Shown: positions 34,651 to 43,271, counted from the first letter of the stretch. The stretch is 64,000 nt of DNA from Chloroflexi bacterium UBA4730 (GCA_002404155.1 DHJC01000058.1:1-64000); one strand, 5' to 3'. Notes: generated by a model not told the origin, from the sequence alone. Numbers and translations: made by a program.

Positions 34651-35579
34651 GCGCGGCTGGATTGATCGCTGCGCTCTCCTGCGACCGTCGTGGTTGTCTT
34701 TGCCGCGACAGCGTTCGGCGCGGGCGTGGCCGGGCCCACTGCCCGGCTCATCGTCCTGACGACAATCCCTCGCTCTCGGTCAACCCCGGGCGGGACGTAC
34801 CGGTGGTCGTCCACTGCCACGCCGGATGCCCATTTGCGGAAGTCCTTGCGGCGCTTCGCGCGCTCGGGCTCGATCACGAACTTGGCGATGGCGGCGTGCG
34901 CGGACCTCACCCCGTACGTGTGCATGTTGTTGCTCGGCTCCACGCTCGGCCCAGCCGTCCGAAGATGCCCATGAAGCCGACCGGCCCCGTCGAGGGATGC
35001 GCGCTGGCGGCCTACGCCGATGCGAGGAAGTTGCCCATCTCCTTCCTGCGCGAGTTGGGGTTGGCTGACACCAACTACATGGACGCGGCCGCCGTGCACA
35101 TCCCGTTCCGCGACGTCACCGGACGCCGAACCGTCTCCGTGCAGTACCGAGTTGCACTCGATGGGCCGGACCGCCTGCGCTGGAAGCGCGGCTGCTCGCA
35201 TGCGCTGTACGGGCTGGACCGCATTGGGAAGGCGACCGACTACATCACGATTGTCGAGGGGACCAGCGACTCGCACACGATGTGGTGGCACGGCGAGCCC
35301 GCGATCGGCGTGCCCTCGGCGGCAACCGGCGCCCAACTCCTCGGACAACTCGCCGACCTGCTGGCGCGCATCCCGCTGATCTACGCGGTACGCGAGCCAG
35401 GACAAGGCGGCGCGGCGCTCGTCGCGGGAATCGCTGGCACGGCAGTCCGTGAGCGGCTGCGTGTCGTCGATCTCGCTCCCCACAAGGACCCGAGCGCGAT
35501 GCACATTGCAGACCCTGCGGCATTCCCGGCGCGATGGCGCGCCGCTCTCCGCCGAGCCGACTGGTCTGGCAGGCGATGA
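34647..35579 (+). CDS. CHC2/TOPRIM primase-like protein
   Basis: 310 residues. The N-terminus has a DnaG-type zinc finger: CRDSVRRGRGRAHCPAHRPD, then DDNPSLSV and VVHCHAGCPFAEVLAAL (C, H, C, C ligands). A linker with PISFLRELGLADTNYMDAA follows. The C-terminal half contains a TOPRIM-like strand, YITIVEGTSDSHTMWWHGEP, with the conserved Glu. It belongs with the primase-like proteins of phages and integrative elements. It is shorter than DnaG and lacks the DnaB-binding domain. It probably primes or initiates element replication after excision. Confidence 0.78.
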   Translation: MSAAGLIAALSCDRRGCLCRDSVRRGRGRAHCPAHRPDDNPSLSVNPGRDVPVVVHCHAGCPFAEVLAALRALGLDHELGDGGVRGPHPVRVHVVARLHARPSRPKMPMKPTGPVEGCALAAYADARKLPISFLRELGLADTNYMDAAAVHIPFRDVTGRRTVSVQYRVALDGPDRLRWKRGCSHALYGLDRIGKATDYITIVEGTSDSHTMWWHGEPAIGVPSAATGAQLLGQLADLLARIPLIYAVREPGQGGAALVAGIAGTAVRERLRVVDLAPHKDPSAMHIADPAAFPARWRAALRRADWSGRR

Positions 35580-36148
35580 GTCTCCACCGCCAGATCCGGG
35601 CGCTCATCGCGTGCATCAGGCCACCGGCCGATATTCCGGTCGAGCAGTACACGGCGTTCCGGCAGCACCTCATGGAAGTGGCGAACGGGGCCATCCAACA
35701 GTTGACGAAGGATGGGGTCGATCGGTTGGGCTCGCCGACCCACGAGTACCCCAAGATCGGCACGCAGGGAACGGGCACGGCGCTCGACGCCGAGCGGACG
35801 CGGTTGCGGCGCCAACTCGCCGAGGACAACGGCCGCGCGCAGGATCTCATCGCCGGGACGATCACTGTTGCCGATCTTCGGCCGCGCGCGCTCGCTCCGA
35901 CGACGACCGAGCCGGTGAGCGAGGCCACGACCGGCCGGGTCGTCGAGGTTTCGACCGACGGCGCGATGTACGCGAAGCCGAGGCGATCGGCGCCACCCAT
36001 GGCAACCGGGACGGCACGGCCCTCCCGCGGACCGCGCCCAACCACTTCGACCGAGCGGCAGCGGGCGCCGCCGAGGGCCGAATCCAGTGAGCCGCAGGGC
36101 CGACGCGTCGTGGGCGAGCACAAACAGCGAGAGGAGACGCAGAGATGA
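35576..36148 (+). CDS. hypothetical protein downstream of primase
   Basis: 190 residues from ATG 35,576, which overlaps the primase stop (ATGA). The N-terminal half is helical (LHRQIRALIACIRPPADIPV, FRQHLMEVANGAIQQLTKDG, DAERTRLRRQLAEDNGRAQD). The C-terminal half is disordered and Pro/Arg/Thr-rich. No family recognised. Part of the coupled gene chain. Confidence 0.6.
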   Translation: MSLHRQIRALIACIRPPADIPVEQYTAFRQHLMEVANGAIQQLTKDGVDRLGSPTHEYPKIGTQGTGTALDAERTRLRRQLAEDNGRAQDLIAGTITVADLRPRALAPTTTEPVSEATTGRVVEVSTDGAMYAKPRRSAPPMATGTARPSRGPRPTTSTERQRAPPRAESSEPQGRRVVGEHKQREETQR

Positions 36149-36618
36149 CGGAGCCGACCAGGGACTTGGAGAATCGCGAGTTGGATCAGCGCGAGACCAC
36201 TAAGGGGACGCAGACGCGCACCGCAGGCACGACTTATCAAGGCATCTCGATCGAGATCGATGTCCAATCCCACCCAGGGGACAAGGCTTTCGGACCGGCC
36301 GCAGGACCAATCTCGGTGATCACCGGCACCTACGACCTCCACGTCTACCTCAACTTTGGTCTTCCATGTCGTCACGTGACCAAGGAGTACCAATTCACTG
36401 TTACAGGAACATCGGAGAACGGTCTGACCCGGATGACGATCGTTGTCGTAAGCGCCGAGGCCGGAGCGATCAAGATCCGACTCTCACAACACGATCCCGT
36501 TGTCGCGGAATACCTGGTATCCGACGGAGCGAGGGACCTCATGGGGCCGTTCTTCGAGCGTGTGGCTTGGCACGCAGGCTGTGTGGGCGACGCTCCGAGC
36601 GGGCCAACCACGAACTGA
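36145..36618 (+). CDS. hypothetical beta-rich protein
   Basis: 157 residues, ATGA overlap with the gene before. A polar N-terminus (LENRELDQRETTKGTQT) leads to strands such as YQGISIEIDVQSHPGD, TYDLHVYLNFGLPC and LTRMTIVVVSAEAGAIKIRL. It ends with a helix containing FFERVAWHAGC. No known domain; it is the last gene of the overlapping chain. About 130 bases without features follow. Confidence 0.55.
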   Translation: MTEPTRDLENRELDQRETTKGTQTRTAGTTYQGISIEIDVQSHPGDKAFGPAAGPISVITGTYDLHVYLNFGLPCRHVTKEYQFTVTGTSENGLTRMTIVVVSAEAGAIKIRLSQHDPVVAEYLVSDGARDLMGPFFERVAWHAGCVGDAPSGPTTN

Positions 36619-36748
36619 AGCAGATGGCGTCGCATGGGGCAGGGGCCGCCGCGTCCGCCCTGTCGACCTCAACTCGGTGGACAAGAACACAGGAGACTGG
36701 GCAGCACCCCCATTGGCCTGTGCTCAACCGTGGTACCGGAGCGGTCGA

Positions 36749-37075
36749 ATGATGCCACCCACAACCAACGTGCCGACGACCACGCGACTGCTTCTTCGCG
36801 TGGCGGAGGCGGCCGAGGCGCTCGCCATCTCGCGGACCGCGCTCTACGGCATGCTCCGCTCAGGCGAGATCGGGACGATTCACACCGGCCGTCGCGCTGC
36901 TCCCGGTGACGACGCCGGTCGCCGCAGCCGGGACGGTATTTCGCCCGAAACCAGTGTCGTTCCGATAACACCGGTACATTCTTCTGGCCTGTCCGTCCGT
37001 TCCGAAAGGAGCGGCGACTATCCGAACCTTTACACCCAAGAAAATCTCCGAGCCGAGCGACCCGATGCGCGCTAG
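36749..37075 (+). CDS. excisionase-like HTH protein
   Basis: 108 residues. RLLLRVAEAAEALAISRTAL followed by YGMLRSGEIGTIHTGRR is a MerR/excisionase-type (HTH_17) DNA-binding domain, which controls excision direction in many elements. After GRR the normal 'R.P...' strand is missing in this frame, but the next frame reads ALLPVTTPVAAAG and stops, so an indel near 36,895 is possible. As annotated, the tail runs on to 37,075 and overlaps the integrase start by 11 bp. Confidence 0.6.
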   Translation: MMPPTTNVPTTTRLLLRVAEAAEALAISRTALYGMLRSGEIGTIHTGRRAAPGDDAGRRSRDGISPETSVVPITPVHSSGLSVRSERSGDYPNLYTQENLRAERPDAR

Positions 37076-38060
37076 CACCGCGGCGCTGGCGGGCGCGATC
37101 CGCAGTTACCTCCTGTCACTGGTGCTCGCTCCGACTACCAAGGCGGGCTACGCGAGCACCCTGGGCTGCTTCCAGAGGTGTCTCAGCGAACGCCTCGCCC
37201 GAGAAGCAGCCATCGCAGACCTGACGGCGGATAACCTGAACGCCTACCTCAACGTCCTTCTCCGGCCGTCACCAGGCAAACCAAAGGGCAAGCGTCGCAT
37301 GGCGCACAACAGTGCAATCGACGTGACCACCTTCGCCAGGTGGTGCGTCAAACGTGGAATGCTCGCGAGTTTCGACTTCGACGCCGTTCGTGTGCCGAAG
37401 GTTAGCAAAGACGGTCGGCCGACGATCATCGATCGCGACCTGATGACAGTGCTGCATGTGGCGAAGAAAGCCGGGCCCCGCGCCGAGGCGATCATCCTGA
37501 CGGGGCTCGGCCACGGGCTCCGCCTGAACGAACTACGTCTCCTGGAACTTGGCGACGTTGACTTCGAGTCCGGCGTGATCACGGTGCGGGCAGAAACGAG
37601 CAAGAGCGACACCAAGCACGAAATACCGCTCGACCCAATGGCCGCGGCGGCACTCGACACGTACATCAACGACTGGCGACCCCCGAGTTCGTGCTCGGTG
37701 CTGTTTCTGACCGAGTCCGGGTACCCCTTCACGTATCGAGGCTTCTCTTCGATGGCCCAGCGAGTGACCGATCAGATGGCCGAGCAGGGCATCGCGAACT
37801 TCTGCTTTCACCGGATGCGAGGCACCTGGGCCACCAACGCCCACCGGAAGGGCCATAGCCCGAAGGACATCCAACAGCAAGGCGGTTGGAAAACGATGGA
37901 GATGGTGATGCGGTACACGAAGGGTCGGCCGATCGCCGAATTGAAGCGACTGCCCTCCCCGCTGGCATCGGTCGTCCGCGACTTCGAACTCGCGGAGCAT
38001 GCAGCCGTAGGTCAGCGACGTCAGATGAAGCCAGCGCCCGACTCGCCAATGGTTCGCTGA
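37065..38060 (+). CDS. int: tyrosine integrase of the tRNA-Val island
   Basis: 331 residues. The N-terminal core-binding domain (LVLAPTTKAGYASTLGCFQR) is followed by the catalytic domain with Arg in LTGLGHGLRLNELRLLELGD, Lys in SKSDTKHEIPLD, the HxxR box FCFHRMRGTWATNAHRKGHS, and the Tyr in GGWKTMEMVMRYTKGR. All catalytic positions are present, with a Trp-type box as in many integrases. It ends 63 bases from the attachment repeat inside tRNA-Val, the usual integrase-att layout. It is the only undamaged integrase in the stack, so this island may still be mobile. Confidence 0.92.
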   Translation: MRASTAALAGAIRSYLLSLVLAPTTKAGYASTLGCFQRCLSERLAREAAIADLTADNLNAYLNVLLRPSPGKPKGKRRMAHNSAIDVTTFARWCVKRGMLASFDFDAVRVPKVSKDGRPTIIDRDLMTVLHVAKKAGPRAEAIILTGLGHGLRLNELRLLELGDVDFESGVITVRAETSKSDTKHEIPLDPMAAAALDTYINDWRPPSSCSVLFLTESGYPFTYRGFSSMAQRVTDQMAEQGIANFCFHRMRGTWATNAHRKGHSPKDIQQQGGWKTMEMVMRYTKGRPIAELKRLPSPLASVVRDFELAEHAAVGQRRQMKPAPDSPMVR

Positions 38061-38123
38061 AGCCACGAACCATTCCAGCCTGGGACGGTGCGAATGCGCA
38101 GATTCCAAGGAAACTGGGCCGCG

Positions 38124-38144
38124 GTGGGCTCTACTGGGCTCGAA
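38124..38144. repeat. tRNA-Val attachment-site copy 4 (attached to the intact tRNA)
   Basis: This 21-base sequence is the 3' end of tRNA-Val (acceptor stem and T-arm half) plus one base outside it. It occurs identically at 122, 3,610 and 7,269. Integration at this site keeps the tRNA intact. Confidence 0.88.
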
Positions 38145-38198
38145 CCAGTGACCTTTGCCATGTCAAGGCAACGCTCTAACCAACTGAGCTAAGAGCCC
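38125..38198 (-). tRNA. tRNA-Val (anticodon GAC)
   Basis: 74 nucleotides that fold into a full cloverleaf: acceptor GGGCUCU/AGAGCCC, D-arm GCUC/GAGC, anticodon stem UUGCC/GGCAA with loop UUGACAU (anticodon GAC), T-arm ACUGG/CCAGU with loop UUCGAGC. CCA is not encoded. Its 3' end is the attachment site of the island stack. Confidence 0.95.
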
Positions 38199-38217
38199 GC
38201 GGACCCTCAGTTTATCG

Positions 38218-39069
38218 TTATCGCCCGGACGAGCTGGTCGTGGCGACCGGCCGCGCCGTCACCGCCACGGCGAGCGTCTCCTCGGCGACACCGCGGAACG
38301 TCCCGCGGGTGGGCGGAACGTCGTGGTAGTCCCGGCCGACGGCCATCTTCACGTGATGTTCGCTCGCCATCAGGTCATTGGTCGGGTCGAACCCGCGCCA
38401 GCCGTGTGTCGCCGTGAACGCCTCGACCCATGCATGCGAGGCGTCCGCACCGCGCTTGGGAGCGTCGGGGTCCGCGCCCGCGACGATGTAGCCGCTGACG
38501 TAGCGACTGGGGATCCCGATCGCGCGGCATAGCCCGATGAGCACATGCGCGAAGTCCTGACACACGCCCGAGGCGTGGCTCAGCACCTCCGTGACGCTCG
38601 TCTCGACATTGGTGACGTCGGGCCGATACTCGAAGCGCTCGTGCACGAGGTGCATGAGGCTCTGCACCGCGTCGAATGCCGGCTGATCCCGGAATGGCCC
38701 GGCGGTGGTCACGAGCTCGAGTGCGCTTGGCACCAGCGGCGACGGAGTCAGGAAGTCCGCGGTGTCACCTGGCCCGAGAGCCGTCGGCCGAGCGCGTGGC
38801 GGCTGGAACGGGTCGGTGAGCGTCGTCTCGATCTGGCCGCGCATCACGACGTCGACCTCGTGATGCGGCCGCGCGACCGTGATGAGATACGCGGCGTTGC
38901 CGAATCCGTCGTTGTACCGCCGGACCGACGCGGCGGGCTCGACCCGGAGCTCGAAGGCGATCCACCGCTGATGCTCGTCGCTCCGCGGCCCGAGGCGCGC
39001 GTCCATGACGCTCTCGACGATATCGGCGCTGTAGGCCAGCTGGGTCCGGTGCTCCACAGCGATCCTCAC
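38218..39069 (-). CDS. transglutaminase-like protein, third of the cluster
   Basis: 283 residues from GTG 39,069, which overlaps the alpha-E gene's stop (GTGA). A beta-rich N-terminal domain precedes the transglutaminase/protease-like triad: Cys in HASGVCQDFAHVLIGLCRAI, His in ASHAWVEAFTATHGW, Asp in RGFDPTNDLMASEHH. The VAVGRDYHDVPPTRG tail is typical of the family found with alpha-E and ATP-grasp proteins. It probably cleaves or rearranges an amide-linked peptide product. It ends 19 bases from tRNA-Val. Confidence 0.88.
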   Translation of the reverse strand: MRIAVEHRTQLAYSADIVESVMDARLGPRSDEHQRWIAFELRVEPAASVRRYNDGFGNAAYLITVARPHHEVDVVMRGQIETTLTDPFQPPRARPTALGPGDTADFLTPSPLVPSALELVTTAGPFRDQPAFDAVQSLMHLVHERFEYRPDVTNVETSVTEVLSHASGVCQDFAHVLIGLCRAIGIPSRYVSGYIVAGADPDAPKRGADASHAWVEAFTATHGWRGFDPTNDLMASEHHVKMAVGRDYHDVPPTRGTFRGVAEETLAVAVTARPVATTSSSGR

Positions 39070-40058
39070 TGCTGCTGCTGTTGCTGCGCGGCCATGAGCA
39101 TTGTCGCCCGCTCTACCCCGACGAGCCGGCCCGGCACCGGCTGGTCCCGCAGGTACGTTGCGGATAGCTCGTCCGACGCCTGGGCGATAAGCAGCTGGAT
39201 GTTGGTGAGGAAACCCTCGAGCCCACGCTCGAAGACTTCGTCGATCGCGGTGAGCTCGACCTGGGCGCGAGCCCACCCGAGGGTGCGCACCGCCGGACCG
39301 GCCCCGTTGCCCGCGGCGGAGCGCAGGCCGGCCACGGCATCAAGGGCCGCACATGCGCTTGCGAGGGAGAACCGCACGGACTGCGGGAAGATCGGGTTCA
39401 GCAGGAGAAATTCGAGGAGTCGCGCGGGCTCCACCCGGAGCGAGTAGTAGCGGGCGTACGCCTCCGCCGATCCGCACGTGCGCAGCACCGCAAGCCACCG
39501 GACGACATCGGGGCCGGTGGGGTCCTCGTCACGGGTGCCCGCGGCGAGCAGGTGCGACTGGCGGTTGAGGACCCGCGCGACATCGTCCGCGCGTTCCACG
39601 TACTTGCCGAGCTCGAGGAAGTGCCAGGGCTCGTCGCGCGCGAGGGTCGACTCAGCCAGCCCTTGGAACGACTGCAGGCGCTCGCGGACGAGCCGCGCGA
39701 ACGACACCGCCTCGCCCCGGACCTGCCGAGACGTCGTCGTCGGTATCGCGAGCGAGCCGTACAGGGTGTTCAGTTCCTCCCACATCTCGCTCGAGATCGC
39801 TTCACGGATGCCGCGAGCGAGCGTGCGGGCCAGGCGGACGCACGACACGAGCGAGTCCGGGTTCATCGTGTCGCTCGTCAAGTAGAAGCGCACGTCGTCG
39901 CCCGCCAGGTCGATCGCGCCGACGAGCGGCGCCCAGAAATCCTCGGTGCCCGCATCCAGCTCGAGGTGGCGGGTCACGTCGACGAGCCGGGACACCGCGA
40001 TCCCGCGCTCGACGTAGCGGCCCACCCAATAGACGTCGTCCGCGACGCGGCTCAGCAT
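39066..40058 (-). CDS. alpha-E domain protein (DUF403)
   Basis: 330 residues. The N-terminus MLSRVADDVYWVGRYVERGI is the DUF403/alpha-E hallmark (normally 'MLSRTAdnlYWlgRYlERae'); helices run throughout, with EMWEELNTLYGSL and ADDVARVLNRQSHLL. The family always accompanies the permuted ATP-grasp and transglutaminase proteins and is thought to be a helical scaffold for that peptide-ligase system. It ends with a run of six glutamines from CAG repeats just before the stop. It overlaps the ATP-grasp gene by 7 bp. Confidence 0.9.
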   Translation of the reverse strand: MLSRVADDVYWVGRYVERGIAVSRLVDVTRHLELDAGTEDFWAPLVGAIDLAGDDVRFYLTSDTMNPDSLVSCVRLARTLARGIREAISSEMWEELNTLYGSLAIPTTTSRQVRGEAVSFARLVRERLQSFQGLAESTLARDEPWHFLELGKYVERADDVARVLNRQSHLLAAGTRDEDPTGPDVVRWLAVLRTCGSAEAYARYYSLRVEPARLLEFLLLNPIFPQSVRFSLASACAALDAVAGLRSAAGNGAGPAVRTLGWARAQVELTAIDEVFERGLEGFLTNIQLLIAQASDELSATYLRDQPVPGRLVGVERATMLMAAQQQQQQ

Positions 40059-41512
40059 GCGTCGGACTCCAGCACCCAGGTGTCCTTCGCGCCCCCGCCC
40101 TGCGAGCTGTTCACGACGAGCGACCCACTGCGCAGCGCGACGCGCGTGAGGCCGCCCGGCGTCACCTTCACGTCGCGGCCGTAGAGGATGAACGGCCGCA
40201 GGTCGATGTGGCGGCCCTCAAGATGGTCGACGCTCCAGGTCGGATGCCGCGAGAGCGCGAGCGTCGGTTGAGCGATGTACCCGCGTGGATTCTGCAGTAC
40301 ACGCGCCCGGTACTCCTCGAGGTCGGCGGCCGGAGCGTGTGGCCCGATGAGCATCCCATACCCGCCGCTCTCGTTCACCGACTTGACCACGAGCTCGGCG
40401 ATGTGCTCGAGGATGTAGGCGCGCTCACTCGGGTCGTCCGCGACGTACGTCTTCACGTTCGGCAAAAGCTCGTCCTCGCCGAGGTAGTACTTGATGAGCG
40501 TCGGCACGTACGCGTAGATCGCCTTGTCGTCGGCCACGCCCGTGCCGATCGCGTTGGCGAGCGTCACGCGGTTCATGCGAGACGTCGCCAACAGGCCGGG
40601 GACGCCGAGCAGCGAATCCGCGCGGAAGGCCAGGGGGTCGAGGAAGTCGTCATCCACGCGGCGGTAGATGACATCGACCCGGCGCCGGCCCCGTGTCGTG
40701 CGCATGTACACGGCGGCATCGTCGACGAAGAGGTCCGAGCCCTGGACGAGATCGATGCCCATCGACTTCGCGAGGAAAGCATGCTCGAAGAAGGCTGAGT
40801 TCTGGACGCCCGGCGTGAGTAGCACGACGGTCGGGTCGTCAGAGCCAGGGGCGACGGCCCGGAGGACATCGAGCAGGTCCTGCGGGTAGCCCTCCACGGG
40901 CCGAACGCGGTAGTCGGCGAAGATCTGCGGCCAGACCCGCTTCAGGACTCGGCGATTCTCGACGACGTACGACACGCCGGACGGCACGCGAAGGTTGTCC
41001 TCGAGGACGTACCAGGTCCCCTGCCCGTCACGCACGAGGTCGCTGCCGACCACGTGCGTGTACACGCCGAGCGGGACGTCGACGTCGCGGAACTCGCGGC
41101 GGTAACCGCGCGCGCCGAGCACGAGCTCGGCCGGAATGAGGTTGGTACGCAGGATCCGCTGCTCGTGATAGATGTCGTGAAGGAAGAGGTTCAGGACGCG
41201 CACGCGCTGCTCGAGGCCCCGCTCGATGCGGGCCCACTCGTCCGCCCGCACGATCCGCGGCACCAGATCGAACGGCATCGTCTTCTCTGGCCCGCCGGGG
41301 TCCTGATTTACGGAGAACGTGATCCCCTGCGCCTGGAACGACAGCTCCGCGGCGCGTTGCCGCTTGGCGACGTCCGGCGCGGCGAGCGTCGCGAGCCGGC
41401 GGGCCAGGTCGGCGTAGTGCGGCCGCACCCGGCCGGGCGCCTCGAACATCTCGTCCCAGAATCCGTCCGGCGCGTACGTCGGCGCGGTCGGTGTCCGCGG
41501 GTCCGTCGTCAC
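40052..41512 (-). CDS. circularly permuted ATP-grasp protein (DUF404/DUF407 type)
   Basis: 486 residues from GTG 41,512. It has the permuted ATP-grasp landmarks: FSVNQDPGGPEKTMPFDLVP, LHDIYHEQRILRTNLIPAEL, WYVLEDNLRVPSGVSYVVEN, VDVIYRRVDDDFLDPLAF and VKSVNESGGYGMLIG with the catalytic-loop residues. Members are predicted ATP-dependent carboxylate-amine ligases making amide bonds in a secondary peptide or modification. The bond acceptor is unknown. GTGA overlap with the transglutaminase upstream and a 7-bp overlap with alpha-E downstream. Confidence 0.9.
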   Translation of the reverse strand: MTTDPRTPTAPTYAPDGFWDEMFEAPGRVRPHYADLARRLATLAAPDVAKRQRAAELSFQAQGITFSVNQDPGGPEKTMPFDLVPRIVRADEWARIERGLEQRVRVLNLFLHDIYHEQRILRTNLIPAELVLGARGYRREFRDVDVPLGVYTHVVGSDLVRDGQGTWYVLEDNLRVPSGVSYVVENRRVLKRVWPQIFADYRVRPVEGYPQDLLDVLRAVAPGSDDPTVVLLTPGVQNSAFFEHAFLAKSMGIDLVQGSDLFVDDAAVYMRTTRGRRRVDVIYRRVDDDFLDPLAFRADSLLGVPGLLATSRMNRVTLANAIGTGVADDKAIYAYVPTLIKYYLGEDELLPNVKTYVADDPSERAYILEHIAELVVKSVNESGGYGMLIGPHAPAADLEEYRARVLQNPRGYIAQPTLALSRHPTWSVDHLEGRHIDLRPFILYGRDVKVTPGGLTRVALRSGSLVVNSSQGGGAKDTWVLESDAC

Positions 41513-42360
41513 GCGACCGCCTCGGCCGGTCCAGAGGCGTCCAGCTCGACGACCTCGGCCTCTTTCGTCGCGGCGAGCCGCCCTTGCGCCGGTCCGCTGT
41601 ACGTGCCGGAGGTCGGCGAAACGTCGGCGAAGTCGCGCCCGACAGCGACGGTGAGGTAGTCGATCCGGGTGCGCCGGGCGTGGGTTGGGTCGAAGCCGAC
41701 GACGTCGATCATCCCCGGGCCACGTTCGATGAACGCCTCGACCCAGGCGTGCGGCGCCCCCTCGCCGATGAGATGGCCCGAGACGTAGCGCGCGGGTACG
41801 TTCAGCAGGCGCAGGACCGCGAGCAGGATGTGCGCGTAGTCCTGGCACACCCCCAGCCCGAGGTGCAGGGCCATCGCCGCAGGCGTGCTGTAGCCCGTGA
41901 CGCCGAACCGATAGGCGATCGCCTTCGCCGTCCAGACATGTGCGAGCTCGGCGCGTTCGTTCGCGTCGGCCGCGTCGTGCGCGATGTCGAGCGCGGCGGC
42001 GGTGAGCCGCTTGTCCGGCGCCGTGAGCGCGGTCGGCCTCAGGTAGGCCAGCCGTTCGCGGTCATTGCGCCACGGCGGTGCCTCGAGCGTCACCGACGCG
42101 GACCGGCGCTCGAGCCGGAAATTGGCCTCGAAGTCGATCGCCTGTGGCACCCGGTTCGCGACCACGCGCGCGACGCGGTTACCGAACTCGTCGCGCTCCC
42201 AGGTGATCCGATGGTCGCCCTCCGTGCCGCGCACGGACAGGTCGTGTTGGAGAAGGCGCTGATCCCGATGCACGTCGCGCGGGATCATCACGAGGCGCTG
42301 ATGCAGATCCCACACCGGTGCCGTATACGTGTACCGGTAGTGCTGCCGCACGCGGAACAC
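41509..42360 (-). CDS. transglutaminase-like protein, second of the cluster
   Basis: 283 residues from GTG 42,360. The N-terminal beta domain (FRVRQHYRYTYTAPVWDLHQ) matches the bacterial transglutaminase-like N region. The catalytic triad is Cys in LGLGVCQDYAHILLA, His in GAPHAWVEAF and Asp in VVGFDPTHARR. Paralogous to the protein at 38,218. Acts in the predicted amide-ligase pathway with its neighbours. Confidence 0.87.
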   Translation of the reverse strand: MFRVRQHYRYTYTAPVWDLHQRLVMIPRDVHRDQRLLQHDLSVRGTEGDHRITWERDEFGNRVARVVANRVPQAIDFEANFRLERRSASVTLEAPPWRNDRERLAYLRPTALTAPDKRLTAAALDIAHDAADANERAELAHVWTAKAIAYRFGVTGYSTPAAMALHLGLGVCQDYAHILLAVLRLLNVPARYVSGHLIGEGAPHAWVEAFIERGPGMIDVVGFDPTHARRTRIDYLTVAVGRDFADVSPTSGTYSGPAQGRLAATKEAEVVELDASGPAEAVA

Positions 42361-42395
42361 GGCGCGACCGACCCGTGACCAGTCCGGACGACCGC

Positions 42396-43271
42396 TCAGG
42401 GCTGGGCCCGTGCAGCCGCCTCCGCGTTGTCCGCGTCCTCTTCCTGCGGCGGCCCGCCCGGCCGCTCGGCGGTGATCTCGTCCGACCAGACCGTGAACTT
42501 CGCGAGGCGCGCGTTGCCGTACGCGGTCGAGAGCGCGCAGTCGACCGCATCGCGGCCCCGGCCGATCACCACCCGGCCGACGCGCGGCGTGTTGTGGCGC
42601 GCGTCGAACGTATACCAGCGGCCGCCGACGTAAGCCTCGAACCAGGTGTGGAAGTCCATCGGCACATCGGGCGGCTCGATCGCGATATCCGGCAGGTACC
42701 CGAACGTGTAGCGCGCGGGGATGTTGAGCGCGCGGCAGAATGCGACCGCGAGGAGCGCGAAGTCCCGGCAGACGCCGGTGCGCTGTTGGTAGATATCCCA
42801 GGCGGTCGTCGCCGGCGTCGAGGCCCCGTTCACGAACTCGATATGCGTGTGCACCCAATCGCAGACCGCCTGGATCCGCTCCCAGGTCGGCGCCGTGTTG
42901 CCGAACAGCCCCCACGCGGCGTCGAGCAGCTTGTCCGACTCGATGTACCGACTGGGCAGGGTGAATACGATCGCCTCGTCGGGAAGGTCTTCGACGGCGT
43001 GGAGCGCGGCGTGGGGCACCACTGGATCCGGCGTCTCCGGTATCTCGACGACCGCGTCGTAGCGGATCGCTGAGATGCCCGTTGGCGCGACGAAGCGCCA
43101 GCAGTTGTTGCCGTGCAGGTCGGTGTACTCGTGGATCGGGAGCTGCGGGTCGCTCCACCTGGATTCGTAGACGGTGATGTGATCCGCGTCCGCTCGCGGC
43201 CGCACGAGCATGAGCATCGGGACGGGTGCGGTGGTCTCCCACACGAACTCACAGCCGACGCGAATGCGCAT
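42396..43271 (-). CDS. transglutaminase-like protein, first of the cluster
   Basis: 291 residues from ATG 43,271. It belongs to the subgroup with the N-terminal stretch IRVGCEFVWETTAPVPMLML and long acidic tail (EEDADNAEAAARAQP). Triad: Cys in RTGVCRDFALLAVAFCRALN, His in DFHTWFEAYVGGRW, Asp in YTFDARHNTPR. It is less similar to the other two than they are to each other. First gene of the five-gene cluster. Confidence 0.85.
   Translation of the reverse strand: MRIRVGCEFVWETTAPVPMLMLVRPRADADHITVYESRWSDPQLPIHEYTDLHGNNCWRFVAPTGISAIRYDAVVEIPETPDPVVPHAALHAVEDLPDEAIVFTLPSRYIESDKLLDAAWGLFGNTAPTWERIQAVCDWVHTHIEFVNGASTPATTAWDIYQQRTGVCRDFALLAVAFCRALNIPARYTFGYLPDIAIEPPDVPMDFHTWFEAYVGGRWYTFDARHNTPRVGRVVIGRGRDAVDCALSTAYGNARLAKFTVWSDEITAERPGGPPQEEDADNAEAAARAQP

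Larger units (their letters stand above)
7269..38144. mobile_element. 31-kb tRNA-Val integrative island with defence cargo and replication module
   Basis: Bounded by direct 21-base repeats at 7,269 and 38,124; the right copy is the intact 3' end of tRNA-Val. An intact tyrosine integrase (37,065) sits 63 bases from the right repeat. Upstream of it is a plus-strand module with an HTH protein, a CHC2/TOPRIM primase and an excisionase-like ORF. The remainder holds a type I restriction-modification operon, two paralogous nuclease cassettes, HNH, AlbA_2, DUF3644 and DUF6602 genes, three lipoproteins and a resolvase. No structural phage genes or conjugation genes are visible. It resembles a satellite-like or phage-inducible-island-like defence element. 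Confidence 0.8.
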
